Shown here: positions 1-7,265 of the stretch, piece after piece
Layout of the letters: each line of letters starts with the position of its first letter
How positions within the stretch are numbered: the first letter of the stretch is position 1
Source: Candidatus Eiseniibacteriota bacterium
Lineage (GTDB): Bacteria; Eisenbacteria; RBG-16-71-46; CAIMUX01
Length of the DNA: 64,000 nt
Assembly: GCA_020633975.1 (NCBI GenBank)
Contig: JACKCR010000002.1
Coordinates: 1,054,001 to 1,118,000 of the forward strand
Direction of reading: 5' to 3'
Translations under genes and position numbers: made by a program
The notes under the pieces: generated by a model
What the model saw: only the letters and a program-made list of their open reading frames with translations
What the model was told of the DNA's origin: nothing
Database searches by the model: none

Positions 1-1
1 C

Positions 2-1036
2 AAACGGTCGCCCTGGACTGAGGAGGAGGTTCGTGACGTCGACTCCTTCCTGCTCGCGGACTTCCCAAGTGAGGACTGGAACTACGTCCGGATCGAGTCA
101 CCGGTCGACCGTGCAGGGAGCTTCCTCCCCGACGAAATCTACGACGCGCCGCTCTCGCCGTCGCTCCGGGATCGCGCCGCGTACCGGATTACACCGGTGA
201 CGGACGATGATCCGTTCTCGCACTGGCTCAGGAAGGGATGGGGACGGATCGCACCGACGCGCGACGGGTTCGCGACCGAGTCCGAAGCGGTCCTTCTCAA
301 CCAAGTGATCCCGAACCACGTTCCGCTTCCCCGAGACATCGCACACCTCGTGGTTCTCACCGTGGCCGGGGTCTTCGTGAGCCTGATCGCGTTCGCCGTC
401 GCTGCATTCGCCGGTCGACGAACGATCGCTCCGAGTGCTCGCGCGGACCACGCGAGCGATCTTCCGGCACCAGCGCCCCGGCATGGAAGCGCGTTCGCGC
501 GGAACGCTTACTTCTACTTGGTCGGCCTCGCGTTCATCGGCGTCGAGTGGACGCTCGTCCAGTTCGCGATGCGTCTCGTCGCCGAACCGATCCCAGCGTT
601 CGGCGCGGCCCTCGCGGTCGTCCTCGTCGGTTCGGCCCTGGGGAGTCTCGCATCGTCGCGCCTTTCCGCGCGGGTCGTCTTCCCGGCGCTTCTTCTCATC
701 GGCACGCTCCTCTTCACGTTCTACCCGGCCGTGTTCCCCAGCCTCTGGGACGACCCGATCGGCGTCCGTCTCGTCGTCTTCGTGCTTGCTGCGCTTCCGC
801 TCTCGTTCTGCCTCGGCTTCCCCTTCCCGAGCGGCCTCGTGCTTCTCGGCGACACCCGGGAGGTTGCTGCGGCCTGGGCACTCAACGGCGCGGCCAGTGT
901 CACCGGCAGCGTGCTCGTGGCCTGGCTCTTCGCGTCGATCGGAATGGCGGCGACGGGAGGGATCGCGCTCGCGGCCTACGGACTCGCGGGGGTTGCATTC
1001 GCTCGGATGTCGCGGCACGCGGAGGCGGATCGCTAG
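2..1036 (+). CDS. Spermidine-synthase-like multi-pass membrane protein, C-terminal part (partial)
   Basis: The reading frame is open from the left edge, so the N-terminus lies outside the window. About 344 residues are visible. The first ~65 end a soluble region and include TDDDPFSH, which resembles the TDDRPF-type motif closing the methyltransferase-fold domain of large membrane spermidine-synthase-like proteins. About six hydrophobic segments follow. Near the end, WALNGAASVTGSV matches the WxxNGAxSVxGS signature seen in the membrane half of this family. The family resembles polyamine aminopropyltransferases, but the substrate of membrane-fused members is generally unknown, so no reaction is assigned. 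The stop codon overlaps that of convergent dapF in a shared CTAG. Confidence 0.7.
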   Translation, partial: KRSPWTEEEVRDVDSFLLADFPSEDWNYVRIESPVDRAGSFLPDEIYDAPLSPSLRDRAAYRITPVTDDDPFSHWLRKGWGRIAPTRDGFATESEAVLLNQVIPNHVPLPRDIAHLVVLTVAGVFVSLIAFAVAAFAGRRTIAPSARADHASDLPAPAPRHGSAFARNAYFYLVGLAFIGVEWTLVQFAMRLVAEPIPAFGAALAVVLVGSALGSLASSRLSARVVFPALLLIGTLLFTFYPAVFPSLWDDPIGVRLVVFVLAALPLSFCLGFPFPSGLVLLGDTREVAAAWALNGAASVTGSVLVAWLFASIGMAATGGIALAAYGLAGVAFARMSRHAEADR

Positions 1037-1950
1037 GCGCGTCCCGTCGCGTCCAGATCGACCTCACCGTGGAAGACTCGCCGTGCGGGGCCCGCGAGGT
1101 AGGCATCGCTGTCTTCCTCCCAAACGCGGAAGACCGCGCCGCTCGCGCTCTGGAGCGTGACCGAACGGTCGCCGTCCCGGGCACGGAGGTGGGTTCCCAC
1201 GGCGAGGAGGCCCGACCCGCAGGCGAGCGTCTCTCCTTCCACTCCGCGTTCGAAGGTGCGCACGAAGAACCGGCCCTCGGTGGGCTTCGCGCTCACGATG
1301 TCCACGTTCGCTCCCGCTGCTCCGAGAGACGGATGGGACCGGAAGATCGGCGCCCAGCGTTCGAGATCGAAACTCCGAGGGTCTTCCGTCACGAGCACGA
1401 GATGCGGTACGCCGGAGTCGAAGAGAGTCGGCGGCTCCAAGAGGCCGAGGGTCGACGCGAGCCCGATGATCTCGCTCGGGCAGTCGTGACGCCGCGGGAT
1501 CGGATGAGCGACGGCGTACCGTCCCTCGCGCGCATCTCCGTCGCGGCGAGCCCGAACGAGGACGTCGGAGAGGCGGAAACGAACCGTGTCATTGTCCGCG
1601 CGGTCACCGAGGAGGACGGCGGCGACGCAACGCGCTCCGTTCCCGCAGTACTCGGCACGACCGCCGTCGGAGTTCCAGTAGTCCGCCGCGGCATCGAGCT
1701 CAGCGTCGTCTGCGTGGAGACGGTCCCCGGTACGAAGATAGAGGAGCCCGTCGCCTCCGATTCCATGATGACGGTGGAGCAGACGCCGGATCATCTCGGC
1801 GTCCGGGATCGGCGCGGGCGCGCGGAGGAGGACGAAGTCGTTCCCTGCGCCGTCGAGCTTCTCGAACGGGACGACGTGAGGAGAGCGTACGCGCACGTCG
1901 ATCGCTGATTGTGATCTCAACGCGTCTCCTTCCGGTCGTCTCGTCGTCAT
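1033..1950 (-). CDS. dapF: Diaminopimelate epimerase
   Basis: DapF interconverts LL- and meso-diaminopimelate in the cytosol, the last epimerisation step toward lysine and the peptidoglycan cross-linking residue. It is 305 residues, slightly long for a family of about 275-290; the extra residues lie before the conserved start FEKLDGAGNDF. Both catalytic cysteine motifs are present: Cys102 in AEYCGNGARC and Cys244 in GETLACGSG. The ATG at 1950 overlaps the stop of the upstream lipoprotein gene as ATGA, which fixes the start and implies translational coupling in an argF-lipoprotein-dapF unit. The 3' end converges on the neighbouring membrane-protein gene. Confidence 0.95.
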   Translation of the reverse strand: MTTRRPEGDALRSQSAIDVRVRSPHVVPFEKLDGAGNDFVLLRAPAPIPDAEMIRRLLHRHHGIGGDGLLYLRTGDRLHADDAELDAAADYWNSDGGRAEYCGNGARCVAAVLLGDRADNDTVRFRLSDVLVRARRDGDAREGRYAVAHPIPRRHDCPSEIIGLASTLGLLEPPTLFDSGVPHLVLVTEDPRSFDLERWAPIFRSHPSLGAAGANVDIVSAKPTEGRFFVRTFERGVEGETLACGSGLLAVGTHLRARDGDRSVTLQSASGAVFRVWEEDSDAYLAGPARRVFHGEVDLDATGRA

Positions 1951-3320
1951 GGCAGCGAGTCCTCCACAGCGGGTTCGGGCGGCAGCGGCCGGAGGAGCGT
2001 CTCCCCTTCCGGTAGCGTTAGCGAGATCTCCAGTTCGTCGAGGACGCGGAGCGGCCTCACTTCGAGGGCGAACGGATAGCGACCCTCCGCTTCTCCCACG
2101 CTCCTCTCCTGGTTCTGATCGGTGTCGCGGTACGCACGCACACGATAGATCCCCGGGTCGACTTCGGTGAAGCGGTAGTCGGGGCCCGACGTCTCGCTCA
2201 CGAGCGAGTCGCCCGTGACGAGCTCGACGCGGATCGGTTGGGCGCAGAGAAGGCTGTCGTCCACCGCCCGCATCTCGAGGCGTGCGAACTCCGCCATCTC
2301 GGCTTCGATCCGGATCGAGTCCGCGACGGTCAAGGTTCCTCGGCCCCGTTGACGGGCTTCGTACTCCCCGGAGAGCCACTCGAGGAGCGAGTCTCTCTCC
2401 GCGCGAACCAACCTCAGCACCGCCCCGGGTGCCGAGACGATGCAGAGCGAGTCGACGACCGTTCCTTCGATCGTTCCGGGCTCTTCGCTTTCCGCGAGGA
2501 AGATATCGATGTCCGGGAGAACGGCGGTGCTGTCGGGGATCACGACCGGGTCTTCGACACAGGCCCAGCGGTCCGGTAGCGGTTGGAAGCTCCCGTCCTT
2601 GTCGCGGTCGTAGAATGCGCAGATCCGAAGGGGGGTCTCCGTCGGAAGGAAGTCGATCGTGAACGTGCCGTCGCTGTTCGTCTGACCGAAGCGGATCGGA
2701 TCCGGCGGATAGTACGACTCGGTCGTGTCCGGTGGGCCGGCTTCCCACGGCCAGACGTAGAGGAAGAGTCCGTTCGGCTTGAACCGTCCGCCGTGGAGCT
2801 TCCCCGACGCCGTGCCGGGATCGAGCGTCGCGGCGGTACTGAACGGCCAGGACCAAGGGTTGGTCATCTTGCGGCCACGCCGATCCGCCGCGTCGCCGCC
2901 GAGAAGACCGACGTACGTCGTCGCCGTATCGAGTGGCGCAGTGAGGTAGAAGGTGAGCGTGTCCGCTTCCCACTCGATCGATCGGAACTCCACCGAAGGA
3001 GTGATCCGGAACGCCTCCTCCACCGTGCGCCTCTTCATCGGCTCACTGAAGACGATCGCGAGACTGTCCGTGGGCATCACACCCGTCGCCGCGGAGTCCG
3101 GGAAACTCTGCGTGACGAACGGGTCCGTCTCGTCGGCCGGCCCGCCGCTAGGTGCGCGAATCTTCGCGCACCCGACGACGAAGCCCGAGGCGAGTACGGC
3201 GGCGAGGAGGCCTAGACTGAGGAACGCCCGGATCCCCGGCCGACGCCTCGGCTCATTCAGGCTTCCGCAGACTTCGCCGACGAGCCTCCGATGCCGGTGG
3301 CCACTTCGCGAACGACTCAC
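1947..3320 (-). CDS. Lipoprotein with bacterial Ig-like (Big_5/SbsA-type) domain
   Basis: This 457-residue protein has a hydrophobic segment ending in a lipobox (FVVGC, Cys near residue 51), so it should be lipidated and held in the envelope. The mature part starts with an Ig-like domain (VFSEPMKRRTVEEAF style, about residues 60-155) of the Big_5 type. Two prealbumin- or carboxypeptidase-regulatory-like beta modules follow (GTFTIDFLP, then a region with DRDKDGSF and YRDTDQNQE). Function is unknown; such proteins are common in FCB-group genomes. I chose the GTG at 3320 because it overlaps the argF stop as GTGA; this leaves a rather long n-region (about 30 residues) before the hydrophobic core. 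The 3' end overlaps dapF. Confidence 0.75.
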   Translation of the reverse strand: MSRSRSGHRHRRLVGEVCGSLNEPRRRPGIRAFLSLGLLAAVLASGFVVGCAKIRAPSGGPADETDPFVTQSFPDSAATGVMPTDSLAIVFSEPMKRRTVEEAFRITPSVEFRSIEWEADTLTFYLTAPLDTATTYVGLLGGDAADRRGRKMTNPWSWPFSTAATLDPGTASGKLHGGRFKPNGLFLYVWPWEAGPPDTTESYYPPDPIRFGQTNSDGTFTIDFLPTETPLRICAFYDRDKDGSFQPLPDRWACVEDPVVIPDSTAVLPDIDIFLAESEEPGTIEGTVVDSLCIVSAPGAVLRLVRAERDSLLEWLSGEYEARQRGRGTLTVADSIRIEAEMAEFARLEMRAVDDSLLCAQPIRVELVTGDSLVSETSGPDYRFTEVDPGIYRVRAYRDTDQNQERSVGEAEGRYPFALEVRPLRVLDELEISLTLPEGETLLRPLPPEPAVEDSLP

Positions 3321-4240
3321 CGATTCGACATCGCGTGGACGAGGATCGCCTTCTGCGCGTGGAGCCGGTTCTCGGCCTGGTCGAAGACGATCGAGTTCGG
3401 GCCATCCATCACCTCGTCCGTGATCTCCTCCCCACGATGCGCGGGCAGACAGTGCATGACGAGACACTTGGAGTCCGCCTTGGCCAGGAGCTTCGCGTTG
3501 AGCTGGTACGGCGGGAACACCTCGCGACGCTTCGCGGCTTCCTCCTCCTGTCCCATGCTGGTCCAGGTGTCGGTGTAGATGACGTGCGCGCCCGCGACCG
3601 CTTCCTCGGCTGAGCGCGTGATCCGCGCCTGTCCCCGTCCTTCCATCTGGATCGCTTCGACGAGGTCCGTGTTCGGGTCGTATCCCTCGGGGCCGGCGAA
3701 CCAGAAGTCGATGTCGTAGGCACGGCAGGCGTTGAGCCAGGAGTGGACCATGTTGTTGCCGTCGCCGAGATACGCGACCTTGATCCCGTCGAGCGGCACG
3801 CCCTTCTCGGAGATGCTGAGAAGATCGGACAGCACCTGACACGGGTGCGTCTGGTCCGTGAGTCCGTTGATGATCGGGATCGACGAAGCCTTCGCCAGCT
3901 GGACGACGTCGTTCTGGTCGAACGTGCGGATCATGATCCCGTCGAGGAACCGGCTCATCACGTGGCCGATGTCGTAGATCGACTCGCGCTTCCCGAACCC
4001 GATCTCCTTGTCCGTGATGTAGACCGCGTTCCCACCGAGCTGGTACATCCCCACCTCGAAGGAGAGTCGGGTGCGAAGGCTCGGCTTGTGGAAGACGAGG
4101 CCCAGGACCTTGTTCTTCAGCCGGGGTTCGAAGATGCCTTCCTTGACCTGGGCCTTCATCGTCTTGGCCAGGTCGAGAAGGTGGTCGATCTCGTCGCGGT
4201 TGTAGTCGGCGAGCGTGATGAAGTCACACTTGTTCGGCAT
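3317..4240 (-). CDS. argF: Ornithine carbamoyltransferase
   Basis: ArgF makes citrulline from ornithine and carbamoyl phosphate in arginine biosynthesis. The protein is 307 residues, a normal length. Conserved sites are visible: the carbamoyl-phosphate loop as SLRTR (residues 54-58; many family members have STRTR), HPCQ at 132-135, and the ornithine loop HCLPAHR at 263-269. Two ATG codons are adjacent (4243 and 4240). I chose 4240 because AGGAG lies 7 nt upstream, against 4 nt for the first. It heads a coupled unit with the lipoprotein and dapF. A TATATG hexamer about 160 nt upstream (4402-4407) could be a -10 element, but no convincing -35 accompanies it. Confidence 0.95.
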   Translation of the reverse strand: MPNKCDFITLADYNRDEIDHLLDLAKTMKAQVKEGIFEPRLKNKVLGLVFHKPSLRTRLSFEVGMYQLGGNAVYITDKEIGFGKRESIYDIGHVMSRFLDGIMIRTFDQNDVVQLAKASSIPIINGLTDQTHPCQVLSDLLSISEKGVPLDGIKVAYLGDGNNMVHSWLNACRAYDIDFWFAGPEGYDPNTDLVEAIQMEGRGQARITRSAEEAVAGAHVIYTDTWTSMGQEEEAAKRREVFPPYQLNAKLLAKADSKCLVMHCLPAHRGEEITDEVMDGPNSIVFDQAENRLHAQKAILVHAMSNR

Positions 4241-4670
4241 CATCGAACTCCTTCGGCCGTCGCGGGATCTCGTCCCGCCAAAGCCTTGTCGTTGGGATCC
4301 GGGCGCGGAACGTCGGCCATCTCCTTTTCCGCCCACGAGTTCGGGGTGCCTCTCCCGAACCCCGGCGGGGGCCCTTGGATCCCGGGCAAATCGCCGAGGA
4401 GCATATACCGCCGGGGCGCTCGACGGAAGGCGCTCATCTCGCTCCGGGACACAGCGGCGTCTACGTCCGGCCGGGCTCCTTACGGTTTCGGAGGGGACGA
4501 AACCTTCAGGAGCCCGGCCGGACTCAGGGGGCGTGGGCTCCGGAGCGCGGATGTGGGCCTTGTCTTCGCTGGTGGGTTGGGGGTTCCGGCTCCGGGTCCG
4601 GCTCGAGGAGCGTGGGTTTCGGAGACGGATGGGTGGTTCGTGTTCGCTTGGGCTTTCACAACGCACAAGT
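4241..4670. other. Non-coding interval between abiEii and argF
   Basis: These 430 bases hold no credible gene. From the argF side they contain the argF ribosome binding site, a 7-bp hairpin (GTTCGGG 4339-4345 pairing with CCCGAAC 4354-4360), a possible -10 (4402-4407), and the long two-part hairpin at 4465-4523. A G-rich stretch runs from about 4527 to 4640, with GGTTTCG-like and GTGGG motifs but no clear period. Confidence 0.6.
4465..4523. repeat. Long two-part hairpin, copy 1 (shared GGTTTCG/CGAAACC inner stem)
   Basis: A perfect 16-bp outer stem (GTCCGGCCGGGCTCCT at 4465-4480 with its complement at 4508-4523) encloses a 3/3 internal loop (TAC/TTC), a 7-bp inner stem (GGTTTCG 4484-4490 with CGAAACC 4498-4504) and a 7-nt loop. 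There is no T-run on either side, so it is not a typical intrinsic terminator. The same architecture with the same inner stem recurs at 7070-7124. Confidence 0.85.
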
Positions 4671-5690
4671 TCAGCTATCAGCCTGGGGCAGGTTGATTCG
4701 GGCTTCCAACTCGGACAAGACTGAGAGGACGTCGTCGAAGCTGGCGGGCTCGGTGAGGTACATGTCCCGCATCGCCTGGTAGTCTCGTCTAAGAGCGGGC
4801 AGCCGCTCCGGCGGCGGGACGAGGCGAAACGTGCCGGACCTTGCCTGATCGTAGTTCGCCCAAGCACTGCCGAAGAACTGGCTCTTCCACTCTACGACTC
4901 GGTTGCGAAGCCCGTGCTGGTCCGCTGCGGTGCTTGCGGTAGGATGCTTCGCCAGCGCTGCGGTGTCTGCGTAGTGGCGGGAGAAGCGACCCGGTGTCGG
5001 CTTGTCGGCTGGGCGATGGTATTCCGCGTGGAGGATCGTCGCCTTCTCCCAGAAGCTCCTCTCCAGCTCCAAGGCAACGACCTCGCACCGCCAGTCAGAA
5101 AACGCGTCCGGAAGGATCTCGGCCACCCACGGCCGCACCTGGTGTCGGCCTACAGGCTGCTGGTCGGTAAGCGAGCCGAACTCCAGCTTGACCGCGCGCT
5201 CGAGGTACTCGAATCCCGCCGGCTGCGTCGAAGGGTAGTGGAACATCAGAACCGGAGAGTGCGTGACGGGATCTGTGAGGAACTCGAACCACGCGCGATC
5301 ACGTACGCCGAGAATCCCCGCCACGGCGGTTTCCAGCGCGGGCGCGATCTGGTTCTGGACGGTGGTGCCGCAAGCGGCTTCGGCGTTGGTCATCCATCTA
5401 TTGGCCTGGTTCCGACTCGTGCCCGCTTCCGGCAACGCCAGGAAGGCTGGCGACAGCGACAGGTCGATGTCCTCCGAGAAGCGATCTATGGCGCCGAAGA
5501 CCTTCGACAGCGACGTGCCTCCCTTGAACACGAGGCTTCCCGCAAACTCGGACTCGAAGAGGATGCCGAGCAGCCAGCAGACCCAGAGATCCTTCTCCAG
5601 AATCACGGTGGAAAGGCCCCGGCGAGCAGCCGCTTGCTCGATGTACAGACGGCGTTCGTTCTCGGGCAACGCCAGAAAGCCGAGCCTCAT
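4671..5690 (-). CDS. abiEii: AbiEii/AbiGii-type nucleotidyltransferase toxin
   Basis: This 339-residue protein belongs to the AbiEii/AbiGii toxin family, the toxin half of type IV abortive-infection toxin-antitoxin systems. The nucleotidyltransferase signature is present near residues 55-80: FKGGTSLSKVF followed by DRFSEDIDLS, giving the GGTSL loop and the DxD-type metal ligands. Characterised AbiE-like toxins transfer nucleotides to targets such as tRNA acceptor ends; the target here is unknown. The ATG overlaps the stop of the antitoxin gene as ATGA and is preceded by GAGGAGG at 4 nt, so the pair is translationally coupled with the antitoxin first. Confidence 0.88.
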   Translation of the reverse strand: MRLGFLALPENERRLYIEQAAARRGLSTVILEKDLWVCWLLGILFESEFAGSLVFKGGTSLSKVFGAIDRFSEDIDLSLSPAFLALPEAGTSRNQANRWMTNAEAACGTTVQNQIAPALETAVAGILGVRDRAWFEFLTDPVTHSPVLMFHYPSTQPAGFEYLERAVKLEFGSLTDQQPVGRHQVRPWVAEILPDAFSDWRCEVVALELERSFWEKATILHAEYHRPADKPTPGRFSRHYADTAALAKHPTASTAADQHGLRNRVVEWKSQFFGSAWANYDQARSGTFRLVPPPERLPALRRDYQAMRDMYLTEPASFDDVLSVLSELEARINLPQADS

Positions 5691-6313
5691 GCTTCCTCCT
5701 CGGCGAGCTCGCGGAAGATCGGGTGCATCCAGGCCGGGGCGAGCCGCAGGTCCTTGAGTAGCTCGCGCCGCTTGTCGGCCGGGATCGTCCGCTTCAAGTG
5801 CTCCCGGCGCTCCTGCGTCACATGCTCCTGGCCCAGCTCGCGCAGCGCCTGGATGAGCAGGCCGCTCAAGCGGCCCGCTGCTTCCATGTTCTTCGGCGTC
5901 GTCCGGCGGAGCTGGATGGTGGTTGGGCCGACCTTGACCGTCCGGGCCGGGCCGTCCGTCAGGAACACCACTTTGGCAGGAACCTGCTCGGACAACCCCA
6001 GTGCATTCGCGGCATACGCCCCCGCCGGCTGGAGGCGGGTACGGTCGCGACCTGCCAGTGCCCGCGCAATGTCCTCGGCGGACGGCGCGAGCGGTCCGAG
6101 CACCGGATGCTCCTTCGGGAAGTCGTAGAGCCCGCGAGCGAGACGACGGATGGTTCCCAGCCGGGCGAGGCGGTGAAGGGCGACATCCACGGCCTCCCGA
6201 CTGCCGATGTCCAGAAAGTCAGCCGGAACGAACACGGAACCGCGCCCACGGCTATGGATAGATGCAACGATCCGTGCATCAACAGCTTGCGGTGCCTTCT
6301 GTCTAGCTTTCAT
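5687..6313 (-). CDS. abiEi: AbiEi-type antitoxin / transcriptional repressor (DUF6088-like)
   Basis: A 208-residue protein preceding and overlapping the AbiEii toxin gene. The N-terminal ~65 residues look like a winged helix (REAVDVALHRLARLGTIRR followed by ARGLYDFP), and the C-terminal part (AGAYAANALGLSEQVP, VFLTDGPARTVKVG) matches the AbiEi/DUF6088 antitoxin arrangement. Family members neutralise the toxin and repress their own promoter by binding inverted repeats. The start ATG has no Shine-Dalgarno sequence, but a -10 element sits 7 nt upstream of it, suggesting a leaderless mRNA. An AT-rich palindrome that could serve as operator covers the promoter. Confidence 0.85.
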   Translation of the reverse strand: MKARQKAPQAVDARIVASIHSRGRGSVFVPADFLDIGSREAVDVALHRLARLGTIRRLARGLYDFPKEHPVLGPLAPSAEDIARALAGRDRTRLQPAGAYAANALGLSEQVPAKVVFLTDGPARTVKVGPTTIQLRRTTPKNMEAAGRLSGLLIQALRELGQEHVTQERREHLKRTIPADKRRELLKDLRLAPAWMHPIFRELAEEEA

Positions 6314-6349
6314 GTAAGAAATAGTAGTCTATTATTCTTACAACAACAA
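6313..6349 (-). promoter_or_regulatory. abiE promoter with overlapping 30-bp palindromic operator
   Basis: On the minus strand, TTGTTG (6349-6344) and TACTAT (6326-6321) are spaced by 17 nt, a good sigma-70 pair. The -10 ends 7 nt before the A of the abiEi ATG, so transcription should begin at or next to the start codon. The imperfect palindrome at 6313-6342 has perfect 8-nt outer arms (TGTAAGAA / TTCTTACA) and covers the -10 and the start codon. This is where a self-repressing antitoxin would be expected to bind. Confidence 0.65.
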
Positions 6350-6405
6350 GGGCATCGACGCGACTCAGTGGGCTCGAAGATCGTGGTAGCGGGCGCTTGC
6401 CGGGG

Positions 6406-6861
6406 TCAGTTCGGCGTGGTGGTCCAAAGTGGGTCGAGGCTCGTGACGGCGGGGAGAATGATGAGGCCGTCGACCGCGAGGCCGGTTGCGACTCCGACGT
6501 AGCGGAGGAAGTTGCGCGGGGCTTCGATCGACTGGATCTCGTCCTTGTCGATCACGATCGTGCGCGGTTCCGTCCGCGAGAAGACGTCGTTCGTTTCCCC
6601 GATCACGAGGCAGAGAGCCGAATCCGGCTCGGAGACGAGCCCGTGGTACTTGCCACGGACGACCTCACCGTCGGTAGTGGTGACGGTCAGCAGCTCTCCC
6701 TCGTCGACCGCCAGCCCATCCGGCCCCACCTCTCGCGGAATCCCGCCGTCGAGCGCGGCCCCGAGGTAGTACCCCGCCACGGTGCCGCAGCCGCTGGTGC
6801 CCACGACCACGAGGCCGAGAACCACGAGCGTTGCACTGTGGACAATCCCTCGACGCAGCAT
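6406..6861 (-). CDS. Small lipoprotein of unknown function
   Basis: A 151-residue protein with a hydrophobic signal segment ending in a lipobox (TSGC, Cys near residue 22), followed by GTVAGYYLG. The mature part is beta-rich, with LLTVTTTDGEVVRGKYHG resembling the start of an Sm-like or beta-barrel strand pair, then IVIDKDEIQSIE. The hydrophobic stretch near the C-terminus (YVGVATGLAVDGLIILP) may be a membrane segment. I chose the ATG at 6861 because AGGGAG lies 6 nt upstream and the signal peptide begins there. I do not recognise a named family. It lies between the AbiE pair and the second long hairpin. Confidence 0.65.
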   Translation of the reverse strand: MLRRGIVHSATLVVLGLVVVGTSGCGTVAGYYLGAALDGGIPREVGPDGLAVDEGELLTVTTTDGEVVRGKYHGLVSEPDSALCLVIGETNDVFSRTEPRTIVIDKDEIQSIEAPRNFLRYVGVATGLAVDGLIILPAVTSLDPLWTTTPN

Positions 6862-7069
6862 CCACGACTCCCTGGCCGATCCACCGATGATCCGAACGCC
6901 AGCCTTCGACGGAACGTTACGCGACTCTTGGAACCCCCGAGAGTCCGTGAATCCCGAAGGCCTCGCCCCCCCCACTTCCCGATCGTTTGGATCACCGCTC
7001 GTCGCGAGAACCTGCCTTCGCAGCTCCAAGCATCTCCTCCGAACTCCACCGGCAACTACGTCCCCTGAG

Positions 7070-7124
7070 CCTCCCGCGCGTCCTGGAGGTTTCGTCCCTC
7101 GAAACCGGAAGGGCGCGTGGGAGG
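7070..7124. repeat. Long two-part hairpin, copy 2 (shared GGTTTCG/CGAAACC inner stem)
   Basis: The outer stem is 15 bp: CCTCCCGCGCGTCCT at 7070-7084 pairs with AGGGCGCGTGGGAGG at 7110-7124, with two G-U pairs if read as plus-strand RNA. A 3/3 internal loop (GGA/GGA), the 7-bp inner stem GGTTTCG (7088-7094) / CGAAACC (7100-7106) and a 5-nt loop follow. The outer stem sequence differs from copy 1 while the architecture is kept. Confidence 0.8.
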
Positions 7125-7181
7125 CGTAGACCGGAGGCTCCAAGCGAACCGCAAACCGGGAGGGCGCGTGGGAGACGTAGA
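7085..7181. repeat. Tandem duplication of a G-rich unit
   Basis: Unit A (7085-7130) and unit B (7133-7181) both start GGAGG and end in nearly identical 27-nt blocks (7104-7130 and 7155-7181, 25 of 27 identical, core GAGGGCGCGTGGGAG-like). Unit A carries the right arm of the hairpin; unit B has lost the inner-stem symmetry. Confidence 0.7.
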
Positions 7182-7265
7182 TGGCAATTCTTCTACCGGA
7201 GCCCCAGACCGAAAAGGTGGCGTGTTCTTCGAGCCCCGAGCTCGTGGACCTGTCGAACGATGTGT

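Larger units (their letters stand above)
6862..7265. other. Non-coding interval between hslU and the small lipoprotein gene
   Basis: These 404 bases lack a credible gene. They contain a long two-part hairpin (7070-7124), a tandem duplication of a roughly 46-49-nt G-rich unit (7085-7181), a short inverted repeat GACTCT/AGAGTC (6923-6928 and 6940-6945), and the ribosome binding site of the lipoprotein gene. No clear intrinsic terminator follows hslU. Confidence 0.6.

Noticed and set aside
2024-2973. Extension of the dapF frame upstream of 1950
   Set aside because: The upstream part lies antiparallel in composition to the lipoprotein gene and has no DapF character; the ATGA overlap sets the start.
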